From NCBI GenBank assembly GCA_943704425.1, contig CALSCP010002121.1, positions 107,810 through 171,809 of the forward strand: a DNA stretch of 64,000 bases, given 5' to 3'. The number at the start of each line of letters is the position of its first letter. Within the stretch, counting starts at the first letter, position 1. Source of the DNA: Ministeria vibrans ATCC 50519. Lineage: Eukaryota > Opisthokonta > Filasterea. Shown one piece after another: positions 51,909-62,338 of this stretch. The notes beneath the pieces were generated by a model. The model was given only the letters and a program-made list of their open reading frames with translations, was not told the DNA's origin and searched no databases. The position numbers and the translations under genes are program-made.

Positions 51909-53013
51909 ATGAATCATTCATGCAGAAAGTGTGGAGCCAAACCGAAAGTTTTGCATCTGTGTGGTAACTGTGAGGCGGTTATGTACTGCGACGAAAAGTG
52001 TCAGCGGGCGGACTGGGCGAACCACCGGGGGCCGTGCAAAGCAAGGGTGGCGGCAGTGAAGGAGGCAAAGCGGACTGAGCTCAATACTCAGCGAGTACTG
52101 GATCATTACCGCCAGGCTCCCGAAGAGTTTGACAAAATGGTGCCTGCCTCGTGGAAGATGGCGGAGAGCGACGACGAGGATGACGACGAGGATGCAAGTG
52201 GCGTAAAACAGTCAGTGTCGGCCGAGACGAAGCAACCGTTGCACATCGAGGTGGAGTCGCAAGGAGAGGGCGACGCACACGCACATGCACACGCAACGGA
52301 GGAGGTGGATCGACCACGGATGTCGCTGTATCGTCTTGAAACACCCTCCGTGTTTGTGTCGCGTATTCATGCGAGTCCGACCGAGACGCTTTCCGACTCG
52401 TTTACCGCAGTCGAAGGCGGCAGTAAGCCAGCCAAAGTAGCATCGACTCGGCCCGACAAGTTGCGAGTGTCTGTGTTCATGCCAAAGACACGCGGTGCGT
52501 CGTGTGTTCACAACGTGTACATTCGCGACGAGCGTCGTCTGACGGTCGAGGCAAATGGCTACCTGCTCGAGGAGTACACGCTGCCTTACGACGTGGAAAG
52601 CAGCACGATGGGGTTGAAGTATGTTAAGGACAAGCACAAGCTTGTGGTTGAACTGAAGGTGTGTCAACCCGACGTGGCGATGGAGACGGGGATAGCGCCG
52701 ATGCACGTGGAGGACAACGCGGATGGGGGCAACGGGACGTGTGATGAGAGTTGTGACAAGGAAGATGTGGAATTGGTAGAAGAAGAGGCAGTGAAGAGTT
52801 TGACGAAGAAGGCGCTGACGAGTGAGGCGATTGTTCCGGCGTTTGAGTTGGGTCAAACGAACGACATGTTGACCATTGTCATTTGTGTGAGTGCGATTCA
52901 TGCAGCGTCTGTGACTGCTGTTGTCATGGGACAGGCAAGAAGAGAGAGAAAGTGTGTGTGTGTTAGTGTGAGTGTTAGTGTTAGTGTTAGTGAGTGAGTG
53001 TTAGTGTTAGTGA

Positions 53014-53085
<72 letters not shown>

Positions 53086-53087
53086 CT

Positions 53088-53153
<66 letters not shown>

Positions 53154-53814
53154 TTATTGACATGTGCACAATTAGACGTGTCGATTGGCCATGTCGGACA
53201 GCGAGGGCCAGTTGTATGCCATGGGCGTGCGAGTGGACGATGCAGAGAGCAAAGTGACAATGTCACAAGCAACGGTGGATGTGAGTGCTCTCAACTGTGT
53301 GGTGAGTGTGTTGAAAGAGGGAGGCAGCGCACTGTGGCACTCGGTTGTGGTCGAGGGGCTTGGCGGGCAGGAGAGGGCTCGGCGGTTTGCTTTTGTGCAT
53401 GACGGGGATGCAGCTGTGGAGGTGGGCGATGACGGAGGGCCACCGGTGCAAGCGGATGGTCCGACTGAGGACAAGTGGGTATGAGAAGGGCAGAATTGGG
53501 ATGTATTTTTTTTTTTGGTTTTTTTGTCATATTATTATTATTATTATTATTATTTTATTTTTATTTCTATTGGTGTACAGGAGGCAAAGGGGTGCGAGAC
53601 GCGTGCAAGTGCGACGCGATTGATGCGAGACGGGACAGCAGAAGTAGCCGTGGAGACGACAATGCCAAAGGAAGCGCAAGTAGAAGAGGTGACCAAGAGA
53701 GGGACAGAAGCAAAGGAAGGAATAGCATCGACGACAAGTGTCAGTGAGGCAGTGAATATGGGCCTGGCTACGCTGGAGCTTGGAAGCGAGTCGTTGGTGT
53801 TAGAATTGGAGTGA
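51909..53814 (+). CDS. MYND-CS-Kintoun C-terminal protein (dynein-assembly type)
   Basis: Three exons: 51909-52934, 53176-53478, 53581-53814; 520 residues. Residues 5-43 form a canonical MYND zinc finger (C5xxC8, C18xxC21, C27xxxC31, H39xxxC43). Residues ~183-251 match the CS-like domain of PIH1/Kintoun proteins (LRVSVFMPKTRG, RLTVEANGYLLEEYTLPYDV, KLVVELKV). Residues ~309-405 resemble the Kintoun/DNAAF2 C-terminal domain (FELGQTNDMLTIVICVSAI, CRLAMSDSEGQLYAMGVRV, VDVSALNCVVSVLKEGG, LWHSVVVEGL). The N-terminal PIH1 domain of Kintoun is absent; MYND takes its place. Intron 52935-53175 begins with GC (CAG|GCAAGA), the only donor that gives ungapped family alignment, and is filled with TTAGTG and TG repeats. 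Predicted role: cytosolic preassembly of axonemal dynein arms. Confidence 0.8.
52954..53154. repeat. TTAGTG / (TG)n repeat in intron
   Basis: Short (TTAGTG)n and gagtgag units followed by more than 100 nt of TG with one CGACTGGG interruption near 53082. It fills the GC-AG intron of the MYND-Kintoun gene. Confidence 0.95.
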
Positions 53815-53858
53815 TGAAAATAAAAAGTGTAGTGTACGATGCGAGTTGATAATTTTTT

Positions 53859-54704
53859 TTATTCTGCGGCTGAGCCGGCAACACGTGTACCATTGACAAA
53901 GACATGCTGGATGTTACGGTCGTCGCCAAGATAAAGGAAGCGAGAAAGGAGGGTCTCGGGACTATCAAGTGGTGTCGTGTCGATGAGACCGCAGTCGACG
54001 CGCACGACGAGCGCGTCAAAGCACTTGCCGACCTCAAAGTTGCCCGTCTGCTCGTGCAGCCGCAGGGCCTCTGCACCCGCCAGCGTTGCCAGATAGAATG
54101 CCTCGTGTGTATCGACAAACGCATCGCGCGTCTTCTCCTGAATCACCAGCGTCTTGGCGGCCGTGACAGCGGAGCGTAGTGCATCGAGTACACTAGGACT
54201 GGAACCGCCCGAGACGTCAGTGCCCAGCGCGACGGTGAGACCTGCCTTGCGTAGATGACGCACGCGACAAACGCCCGACATGAGGTTGTAGTTACTGTTG
54301 GCACAGTGCGCCACCGCAACGGAGCGCGTGTTCAACAGCGTCGTCTCGCTCTCGCCAAGATGGATGCAGTGAGCCATCACAGTCTTGTTCGTCAACAGCC
54401 CTACATATTTTATATCGACAAGTGAATGCAATTTGAGAGGTCAAAGATGCACACATGCATGACATCACTACGTCTTTTTACCAAAGTCGTCGTACACCTG
54501 TGAGTACGTCTTGCCGGGGTACCTTCCTTCCACTGCACTGATTTCGCCAAGATTTTCCGACAGGTGACTCTGGACGTGACAGTCATACCTAGCAAAAACA
54601 TATGAAGTTATTAATTAGAAGAAGAAGAAGAATACAACCCATTTAAAGTTAATAATTATGATAATTATGATTAATAGCAATCATTAATAATAATAATAAT
54701 AATA

Positions 54705-54737
<33 letters not shown>

Positions 54738-55567
54738 ATTATTAGTATTGCATTATTAATGATCTCCAGTCGCTTTGAATTTTCCTCACCAAGTTCCGAC
54801 TCTCTCACGATTTGTGTGTTTTCCATTACCTTCTTGCCAGGTTGCCGAGTTCACCAAGGAGCTTGTCGGAACAGGAGAGGACAAAGCGCGGGGTGATGAC
54901 CGGGTGGAGCAAAGGAGAATTCTGGGCACGAGCCCACTCGATGAAGGTGCAGGTGTCACGCACGGCCACCTCGGTGGTCTGCGATAGATCATTGGGCGAC
55001 TCGTGGTCCATGCAGACAAGGCCCACGAGAGCACGCTGGCCCAGATTCATGGTGGTCTCCGCGAGAATCTGAGTCGCGCGCAGATGAACCGTGGCAAAGT
55101 ATTGTGCGGTGGTGGTGCCGCAGGAGAGCGTCCGTCGCACACACCGGCCGTATTGCTCGCGAGCAAACGACTCGTCGGAATAGCGAGCCTCGGTCGGGAA
55201 GGTGAGGGTGCGCAGCCAGTCGAGCAGCTCCATGTCCACGCCCTGTGCGTAGTTGGGATACTGCGGGGCGTGGATGTGCGTGTCGACCAGGCCGGGCAGA
55301 AGCAGCTCGGTTGGGCCAAGCTGGTGGTGCTGGCACTCATCCGACAGGGCACCGTTGCGCTCGACAAACTCATTGATGACGCTCTCGTCGCCGCAGAACG
55401 CAATCTTGCAAAGGATGGACAAGCGACGGTCAGAGTGTTTCGCATTCCGAGCGAATGCGCACCTTTCCGTTGGCATCCACCCCGAGCGCTCCTTTGGGGA
55501 AGATCTGAAGTGCACCTGAAGCGGTGCTATGGGCAATGATGCCTCGAAACAGACGAACAACTGGCAT
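53859..55567 (-). CDS. GDA: Guanine deaminase
   Basis: Four exons: 55567-55463, 55404-54830, 54588-54482, 54400-53859; 442 residues (human 454). Zinc amidohydrolase converting guanine to xanthine, cytosolic purine salvage/catabolism. Metal and substrate motifs are intact: LPGLVDTHIHAPQY, CGTTTAQYFATVH, ITPRFVLSCS, CHVQSHLSEN, MAHCIHLGESE, VALGTDVSGGSS. The stop lies only 44 nt from the convergent MYND-Kintoun stop, so the 3' UTRs probably overlap. A (TTA)n microsatellite lies within the intron at 54589-54829. Confidence 0.97.
54680..54744. repeat. (TAA)n/(TTA)n microsatellite
   Basis: Back-to-back taataa and ttatta runs, able to form a long A/T hairpin, in guanine deaminase intron 54589-54829. 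Confidence 0.95.
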
Positions 55568-55790
55568 TGACATCAAAAAAAAAGGGAAACTGTAAAAAAA
55601 AATTAAAAAAGACAAAAACTCTCAAAAGTTTAGTCAATATCAGTCATGAGTGTGCAGAGTCAAGAGTGTGATCAATGATAATCTTTTTTTCTCAATTCTC
55701 ATTTCTCACAGGGTTGTTTACTTTCCTGTCGGGATTCCAGGTGGTTATCGGACACCGCAATTGAACTTAACGGAATTCTTCTTGTTCATC
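55568..55790. promoter_or_regulatory. Divergent promoter region, GDA / SLC25
   Basis: 223 nt between head-to-head genes, with an A-run next to the GDA start and a CT-rich stretch at 55683-55710. No specific motif is recognised. Confidence 0.35.
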
Positions 55791-55944
55791 ATGTCGAACG
55801 AGACCAACAAGAAAACTGGCTCGCTGTTCGGCAAGATTGTGTATGGTGGGGCTGCAGGACTAATTGGTGCAACCTTAATAATGCCCTTGGTATGTTTCTC
55901 TTCTGGTTTACTCAAAAATGTAGTGAACTTCGACTGACACTGTC

Positions 55945-55979
<35 letters not shown>

Positions 55980-56918
55980 CTAAATGTTCTGATCCCACGC
56001 GCAGGACACAATCAAAACACGATTGATGGCCACCACTGGGCAAAAGATGTCTCCGAGTGGTGTGGTTCTTCAAATCGTCCGTAAAGAAGGCTTGCTGGCA
56101 TTCTACACGGGACTCCGGTACGACAACGCTCGACTGGGCGCAATCGACTGTAGTGCGTGTCGCTGACAAGCCACTCATTGTGATCCATCGCAGACCCTAC
56201 CTCATTGGCGTTGTACCCGAGAAGGCTCTCAAACTCGTGGTGAATGATACGGCACGAGAGTACTTCACAGCGAGCAACGGAGGCGGGAGCATCACTCTAG
56301 CGCAGGAAATTGCGTCGGGTGCATTGGCCGGCTTTTGCCAGGTGGTCGCGACAGCGCCAATGGAGCGAACCAAGATTCAGATGCAGGTAATGCATCGCCT
56401 TTTGAACGTTGAGGTGGACCCGTCGGGCTGAATCAATTTCCTCTTTTGTACAGATCAACGAGCAGAAGCAGCGCAAAGTACCGCTGACGCAAGTAGTGAA
56501 GGAACTTGGTTTGCGCGGCTGCTACCGCGGTACAGTGGCCACGTGGGCACGTGATGTGCCCTTTTCGTTGCTGTACTTTCCACTCTACGCTAACGTGGAA
56601 CGATACCTGTCGAGCAAGACGGACCAGCGCTTCACTGCAGTCCTCGTCAGTGCGATGGGTGCAGGGGCTGTGGCAGCGTTTCTGAGCACGCCCATGGATG
56701 TCATCAAGACGCGAGTGCAGGCGCAGCGCAGCACTGACATGTCTGCGCCCGTCCTGCGTTGGGTACCTACAGCTCTGCGCACTGTGCGCGAAGAGGGTCC
56801 CGCTGCGCTCTTCCGCGGCGCCCTTCCACGCGTCTTTGTCATTGCTCCGCTTTTTGGCGTCGCACTCTCCGTGTACGAATTCAAGAGTGCCATGGAGTCG
56901 CAAGGCTACGTTATCTGA
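55791..56918 (+). CDS. Mitochondrial carrier, glutamate/aspartate-carrier type
   Basis: Four exons: 55791-55889, 56005-56117, 56194-56386, 56454-56918; 289 residues, the normal length for SLC25. Three tandem carrier repeats are visible with signature sequences MPLDTIKTRL, APMERTKIQMQ and TPMDVIKTRVQ. The second helix pair contains VVPEKALKLVVND, the PEKAxKLxxND pattern of the glutamate and aspartate/glutamate carriers (SLC25A12/13/18/22), and RDVPFSLLYFPLYANVERYL fits the same subgroup. No N-terminal EF-hands, so it is more like the glutamate/H+ symporters SLC25A18/22. Inner mitochondrial membrane. Intron 55890-56004 has a 31-nt poly-T. Confidence 0.88.
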
Positions 56919-57025
56919 ACAGATGTGTAACACTAATTATTACTAATAATAATCAACGACAGTTCGTCCAGAAATTGGAAAATGGAAAAGAGGAGACATT
57001 GTTCACAAAGAAACACCAGCCAAAC

Positions 57026-57857
57026 TTAAAGCTCGTCCTTGCTGTAGTACTTCTGGGCGTTCTCCATTGCCTTGACCACCTGAGACGGACCACCATAGAA
57101 GTACTTGAACTTGTCGTTGCTAATTAAACAGGAATGCATTTAGAAATTAGAAGATCACAACCAAACAAGGGGATATGAATGTAAAACTCACCCGCCCACG
57201 TTGTACAGACCGGCGTTGACGTTGCCGTCGGGGCCAATAAAGAAAATGCGGGGAATGTAGGTGCCGTCTACAGACACGATCAGGGGGAAATCTTGGACAA
57301 TGGATCGAGAGTCGTACCAGGACCATACTGAGCATCTTTGGGCTCCTCGTCGTCGTGCACGTTGATCATGACAAAGTTTTTAGCGTTGTTCTAAAGACGA
57401 GGGTGCCAAAAAAAAATATGACGAAAAGAAGGATTGGGGAATCATGATTCGTAGGAAAACCTTGATGCCGTCAGCCACGCTAAAGTTGGGCCCAAGACGC
57501 TTGCAGGCACCGCACCAAGACTTGTGAACAACCATCATGCCAGGCTTGCCGGTTGCCTTGACCTGATAGGACAAGAGTGTTAGAGAGAGAGTGAGTCAGA
57601 CCGTTGCGAGGAAAAAGTGGTGAAATCCAAAAGAGAGAGACACACAGAGAGGAACACGCAGCACAAGGGAAGGCACACAGGACGGGAGATGGCGTGTGCG
57701 CCGATGCAAGGGCACATTTGCAATGTAAAAGGAGCCAAACCTCAGCGAGTCCTTCTTCCAGCTTGAACCAGTCGTACTCGTCGCCGAAACCACGGCCAAG
57801 TTCGTTGGCAAGGCACGATGCGACGGAGAATGCAGCAAGAACAACAAAAAGCTTCAT
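57026..57857 (-). CDS. TXNDC12: ER thioredoxin-like protein TXNDC12/ERp19
   Basis: Five exons: 57857-57741, 57562-57461, 57390-57318, 57268-57193, 57119-57026; 153 residues. Signal peptide (MKLFVVLAAFSVASCLA), then a single thioredoxin fold with active site HKSWCGACKRLGP; INVHDDEEPKD and DGTYIPRIFFIGPDG are typical of TXNDC12. The C-terminus is SKDEL, a KDEL-type ER-retrieval signal. It should act as an ER oxidoreductase/disulfide isomerase. It is slightly shorter than animal orthologs (~172). It converges on the carrier gene with 107 nt between stops. Confidence 0.95.
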
Positions 57858-58511
57858 AGTTGTGAACCGAAGTACAAATAGTGGGTGATCAGTGATGAGC
57901 ATGAGAGTGCAGACTGATGAGTTTTAATGCTATTAGTACAACTGATGCGGAAGCCGATTGGCCGAAGTCCGATCCTTGGATGAGTAATGAGTTGGATCAG
58001 TATTTATTCAGTTGGCTCCATGTGGCTGGCTCAGCACTCCTACAACTAAGGTTTGGAAATTGGAGAATACATCTTATGATCGAGCGCCGCTAGCATCGCG
58101 CAAACGAATAAAAGAGTGATACACTCTCCAGTGATCTGAGTGAGAGTGTCAGTGAGTGTCACAGACTCACGTATCACAGCCACTCACAGTAGTGACAGTA
58201 CCAACATTGCAGCTTTCGGCCTTGATCAGACTGCAAATATTTATCCGAACACCTCCTCCCCTCCCCTTCTCCGGGGCACCTAGGAGGCGGGATGCTGGAC
58301 GGTGAATTGGAAACTGCTCAATCGGAGGGAGCGCCATGTCTGATGTCGCAGTAGAATGTCGGCACTACTTATAGTTTCGCAAAGGCCGTTGTTCCTGTGG
58401 TCTGTGATAAAATTGGCTTTATTTTCAGGTTTTTCATTATTCATTATTGGCTTTATTCAGTTTATTGCACTTTTTTTTTCCAATCTCGCATCTTTCCCTC
58501 GTCACACAAGC
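57858..58511. promoter_or_regulatory. Divergent intergenic region, TXNDC12 / CARNS-like
   Basis: 654 nt between head-to-head genes. Contains an inverted repeat GTGAGT/ACTCAC with a 7-nt loop at 58151-58169, repeated agtgtcac/cactcac elements from 58120 to 58200, and a C-rich patch (cctcccctccccttc) at 58251-58266. These could be regulatory sites; none matches a motif I can name with confidence. Confidence 0.4.
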
Positions 58512-60346
58512 ATGTCATCAGAACGATTGAGCCGCCAGATGGACGAACGAGAGGCGTGGTTGGCTCGCTGGAATGACTCTAAACTTACAGATTTCGACCG
58601 CGCTGCGTCCGAACCCGGCTCGGACGAGTGCCGGTCGCTGATCCTCAACGACGTCCACATCGACTTGGAACTTGCACGCTTTGCGCCTTTGGTCGACGCA
58701 ACGGACGCTCCAACGATCGTTTCCAATGGGTATGCAAGCGGCTAAAAATCGCGTGCAGAAACGCCTAACCGCAACTCTTCTCGTAGGCAGCCGTGCGTTG
58801 TGTTCTACAGCCAGGCAGGGGGCATGCGAATGTCACACATTCAGGAGGGCGGACGGCAATCGCCTGGCAACGTTCTGCTTGTCATCTGTCCCACCTGGCT
58901 GTCCAAGCGCGACGGGAAAGTGTTTTGCACTCAAGGCATGTTTGTCAAGTCATCCCATCCGAAAAGAAATATTATTATTCTTATGATTGTTTTTGTTTAG
59001 GCATCTCTATGGATCAATACCAACGCACCACTATGCGCCGATACCATCCACCACGACTTGTCACGTACTTTGTCAACATGATGAATTTTGCGACCACGAA
59101 CGGCTGGCGCAACGACGGCGTCCAATTTACGGAGAGTGTTGAGACTCCGCTGTCGTCGAGCGAGGCGCTGAGCAACGCCATTGGCGACAAGCTCAACGTC
59201 GGCGTGCTCTTAGGATGCACTACCAGTGTCCGCGTTCCCGTCACTCTCGCCTTCATGTACCGTCCGCTGCTCGAGTATGCCAAGTCGAGTGAGGTCCGTG
59301 TGCTCACCCTCGACTCGCTCGACCTCGACGCGGCTTACTACGAGCGCGAGGTCGCTTCCTTCCTTGCCGCGCAACAACCACGCATTGCCCGCGTCGTCGT
59401 GAAACCAACAGGCGTGAGCTTTCACCAGTCGTTTGGCGTATCCTTTCATTGGTCCAATGAGGTGAAAATAAATCATTATAAAATTAATAATTATTATAAT
59501 AACAATAATAAATTTTAACTGACATCCATCACTCAGGTGTCTCAAATTGCGGCTGCGCTGCGCGGACTGTCGGATCATCTGAAAGCTGGCGACGGCATGT
59601 TGGTGGAGGAGTATCTGCAGGCGTGCCCATCGAAGACGACCATGAACGACTTTGACCGCATGCTGGTGGACAACACACGCGAGCAGTTGGGCCCCGACGC
59701 GACGTCTGTGGGTCAGCTGCGTGCACACCGTCTTCGTGTAATTGTGGCGCGCACCGCCGACGATCGTGCTGTGGCCGCGCCGCCCGTCTGCGGCATTGGC
59801 ATGGCAGGCGTGCCCATTGGCGGTCACAATACCTTTGCCGTCACTTTTGACGTGTTCTGCGACTTGAGCGACATTCCGCAGGGCGACCTGCGCGAGCGAC
59901 TGCGCTCAGACATTCGCCGCACTGGCGCCGACTCACTCATGGCGCTAATCCGTGCCGAGCCTAAGTGGCGTTCGGCCGACAGCCCGCGCTCGCAGACGGA
60001 CAACATTGGCCTGGACGTCATCCTTGGAGTCGCGACCGACGGTACCATCTCGCCGGCGGTCATTGAAATCAACGACCACGACTGCACCGCCTTCTCGCAG
60101 GAACTCAGTTCGGGTCTCAGCAAGTACAATGGCATCTTTGTGCGCACTTGGATCACCAACGGCCTCCACCGCAGCGTCCGCTATCTCCTCTCCAAGCGCA
60201 CCATTGCCATCATAGGCAACCTCGACATCCACCACTCCACCTTACCCCGTCTGCTCGCTGGCCATCTCCACGGTCTCTCCATTGTTCACATTGTCTCCGT
60301 CTGCTCTTCCCCCGAACAATTGGTACGGAGTACATATCGTGCACTT

Positions 60347-60419
<73 letters not shown>

Positions 60420-61672
60420 TAGAGAGAAAGAGCACGCTGGTTTTCATACTATTTCTTCACCATTTATAGGCAGCACTACAGGCGGGTGATGCTTACGTGC
60501 AGGTGTTGGTGCGCGACGTGTGCGATACCAAGGAGATCATCGAGGCACTCAAAGCATCTAATCGCACTGTTGACGGAGTTCTTGCGGCGCGTGAAGATAC
60601 AGTCGCGGTAACGGCGGACCTGTCGCACCAAATGGGTCTGTTTGAGCGCACAGGCGACCCTGCCAGTCTGAAGCGGGCGACACGTGCACTGGTGCGCACC
60701 GCCTTCCTGAAGCGCATGGCCGACATGCTGGCCGTGAGCATTAACCACGTCACAAACCCAGGTGAGGTTGCGCCCTTGTACACCGTCGCCGTCAAGGACC
60801 GCAGCGAATTGGTGTTGCTGGTGGGCGACGCTGATGCGCGCGCTCGCTTGACCAAGGCCGAACGCAAGGCTGATCTGGAAGTGAAGATCCACGGTGCCAA
60901 CGCAACAGTTGTGTCACTGCCGGCCGTGCTCAAGCTTGACAATACCTCAAACGACCCGCAGTGTACGCTCATTACCTCGCTGAAAGACCTCGACGATCGC
61001 AAGCAGGAGGTTTCCGAGATTCTCGCACGCGCGACAGCGACCAACTCGGCCGTACTGGAGGCGTACGCGTATGGCAGCGAGCACGGCGTGGCCATTGTGC
61101 TCTTTGACGCCAAGACACTGGGAAGCGTTGTGATCGATTACGGCAGCGGCATCTACCCCAACCTTCCGGCGGCGTCGGCGCAGATGCCCTCGCTACTGTC
61201 GGACGAAGCGCAAGAGCGCATGACTAGCTTGGCCAGCGACCTGCTGTTCCACCTGGGTCTGCGCAACGGCGTCTACTTTCTCAAGTTCCGCCACTCGACC
61301 CGCGCGCCCTCGCTCACCAGCCTGCGCATGGTCCCCTGGTCCTCGTGGCTGTGCGACTGGGTGCGCCTCACAACTGGCTACGATCTTACCGTGGCAGCCC
61401 TGGCCGTCGCCGCTGGCATCCACCCGCCACCCTTCATCGTAAATACCCAAAAGGAACCTCTGTGCTTCATCAAGGGTATCATTGTCAGCGACCAAGAGGC
61501 GAGGGACATCCCCAGCACCGTCGACGACGCCATCCTCACCGTCGCTCGTGCCCCCGCCTCCCACGCCGCCATCGTCTACACCCACAGCGCATCCGCCTAC
61601 GACGCCCACGCCAGCCTCACCACCGCACTTCGCACCCTGGGTCTCACTGATCTTGCTCAGCGTGCCCAGTAA
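58512..61672 (+). CDS. Carnosine-synthase-like double ATP-grasp ligase
   Basis: Five exons: 58512-58729, 58787-58935, 59001-59461, 59537-60322, 60470-61672; 938 residues, like CARNS1 (~830-950). The exon 2 end uses a GC donor (CAAG|GCATG) by my reading; it is the only phase-1 option that keeps both flanks. The first ATP-grasp region (~275-560) has LRVIVARTADD, VCGIGMAG, IGLDVILGVATDG and VIEINDHDC (Glu453, Asn455), close to CARNS1. The second (~600-938) aligns through AYGSEHGVAIVLFD, ASDLLFHLGLRNGVYF and LCDWVRLTTGYDLTVAALAVA. Where the family has EINPRMGG it has SLRMVPWSS (~822-830), losing the Mg-binding Glu and Asn. The product could be a beta-alanyl/GABA-His dipeptide or another amide; identity is uncertain. 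Confidence 0.8.
60347..60432. repeat. (agagagat)n repeat
   Basis: About nine units of gagagagata in the CARNS-like intron 60323-60469. The purine-rich strand is the sense strand. Confidence 0.95.
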
Positions 61673-62338
61673 CGAAAAAAAAAGAAAAAGAAGAAAAAAA
61701 GCGTGTATTCTTGGGATCAGGTTGTTTTATTATCTATTATTATTAAAAAAAGAAACCCCAAACAAAAGACTCTTGAATGAAAATAATTATTATTGAAAAC
61801 CAACAAAAGAAGAACAAGAAAAAAGAATAAAGTTCAAGGGTTTCAGAGGGGCTTAGCAGCAATGACACTTATCCCCTGATCAGTGGACATAACGCGATTG
61901 ATCAGGTAACCCGGCCTCCGGTCTGAACGTGACTCACGTGAGCCGCAAACTGCGCCTGATTGTTGCTGCGTTCGCGCCCATAAATATTGGTCGTGATGGG
62001 GCAGTGGTTATCACTTCTAATCTCGCTGACTACTTAGCAAAATACATTAATTCAGAGACTATAGTCGGAGACTACAGACTACTAACTCCCAAGGTAGTCA
62101 AACTGTAGTCTTGGCCACCCTTAATTATTTTGCGGGCCAACTGTGGCTCCTTCCTTGCGTTCTATGGCGAATCTATGGCCGTATTGAGTTCATAACTGAG
62201 GTGTTGTTTTGGAGATGTTTTGCAACAAGCAGGAAACAAGCAGTAACAAGGCGAGTTCACGTATATATTCACTCTCATAAGCGCCTGGCTCCACTCTCAG
62301 TTGATAACAAGTCTCTCTCCCCCGCTCGCTCCACCTTC
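61673..62338. other. Convergent spacer, 666 nt
   Basis: Between the CARNS-like stop and the kinase-PARP stop. A-rich to 61840, then unique sequence. Contains an 8-bp inverted repeat CCTGATCA/TGATCAGG (61875-61906) and the palindrome CTCACGTGAG near 61933-61942. I looked for tRNA and snRNA signatures and found none convincing. Confidence 0.6.

Noticed and set aside
52954-53010. TTAGTG units resembling telomeric TTAGGG repeats
   Set aside because: The unit is TTAGTG, short and irregular, grades into TG dinucleotide, and lies inside an intron of a well-supported gene.
54680-54744. A/T inverted repeat as a possible terminator or origin
   Set aside because: It is just abutting (TAA)n and (TTA)n microsatellites inside a guanine deaminase intron.
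61990-62060. tRNA- or U4-like stretch (ggggcagtggttatcac)
   Set aside because: A D-arm-like piece is present, but no T-arm (GGTTCGA) or acceptor stem follows, and it does not match U1, U2, U4, U5 or U6 conserved boxes that I can recall.
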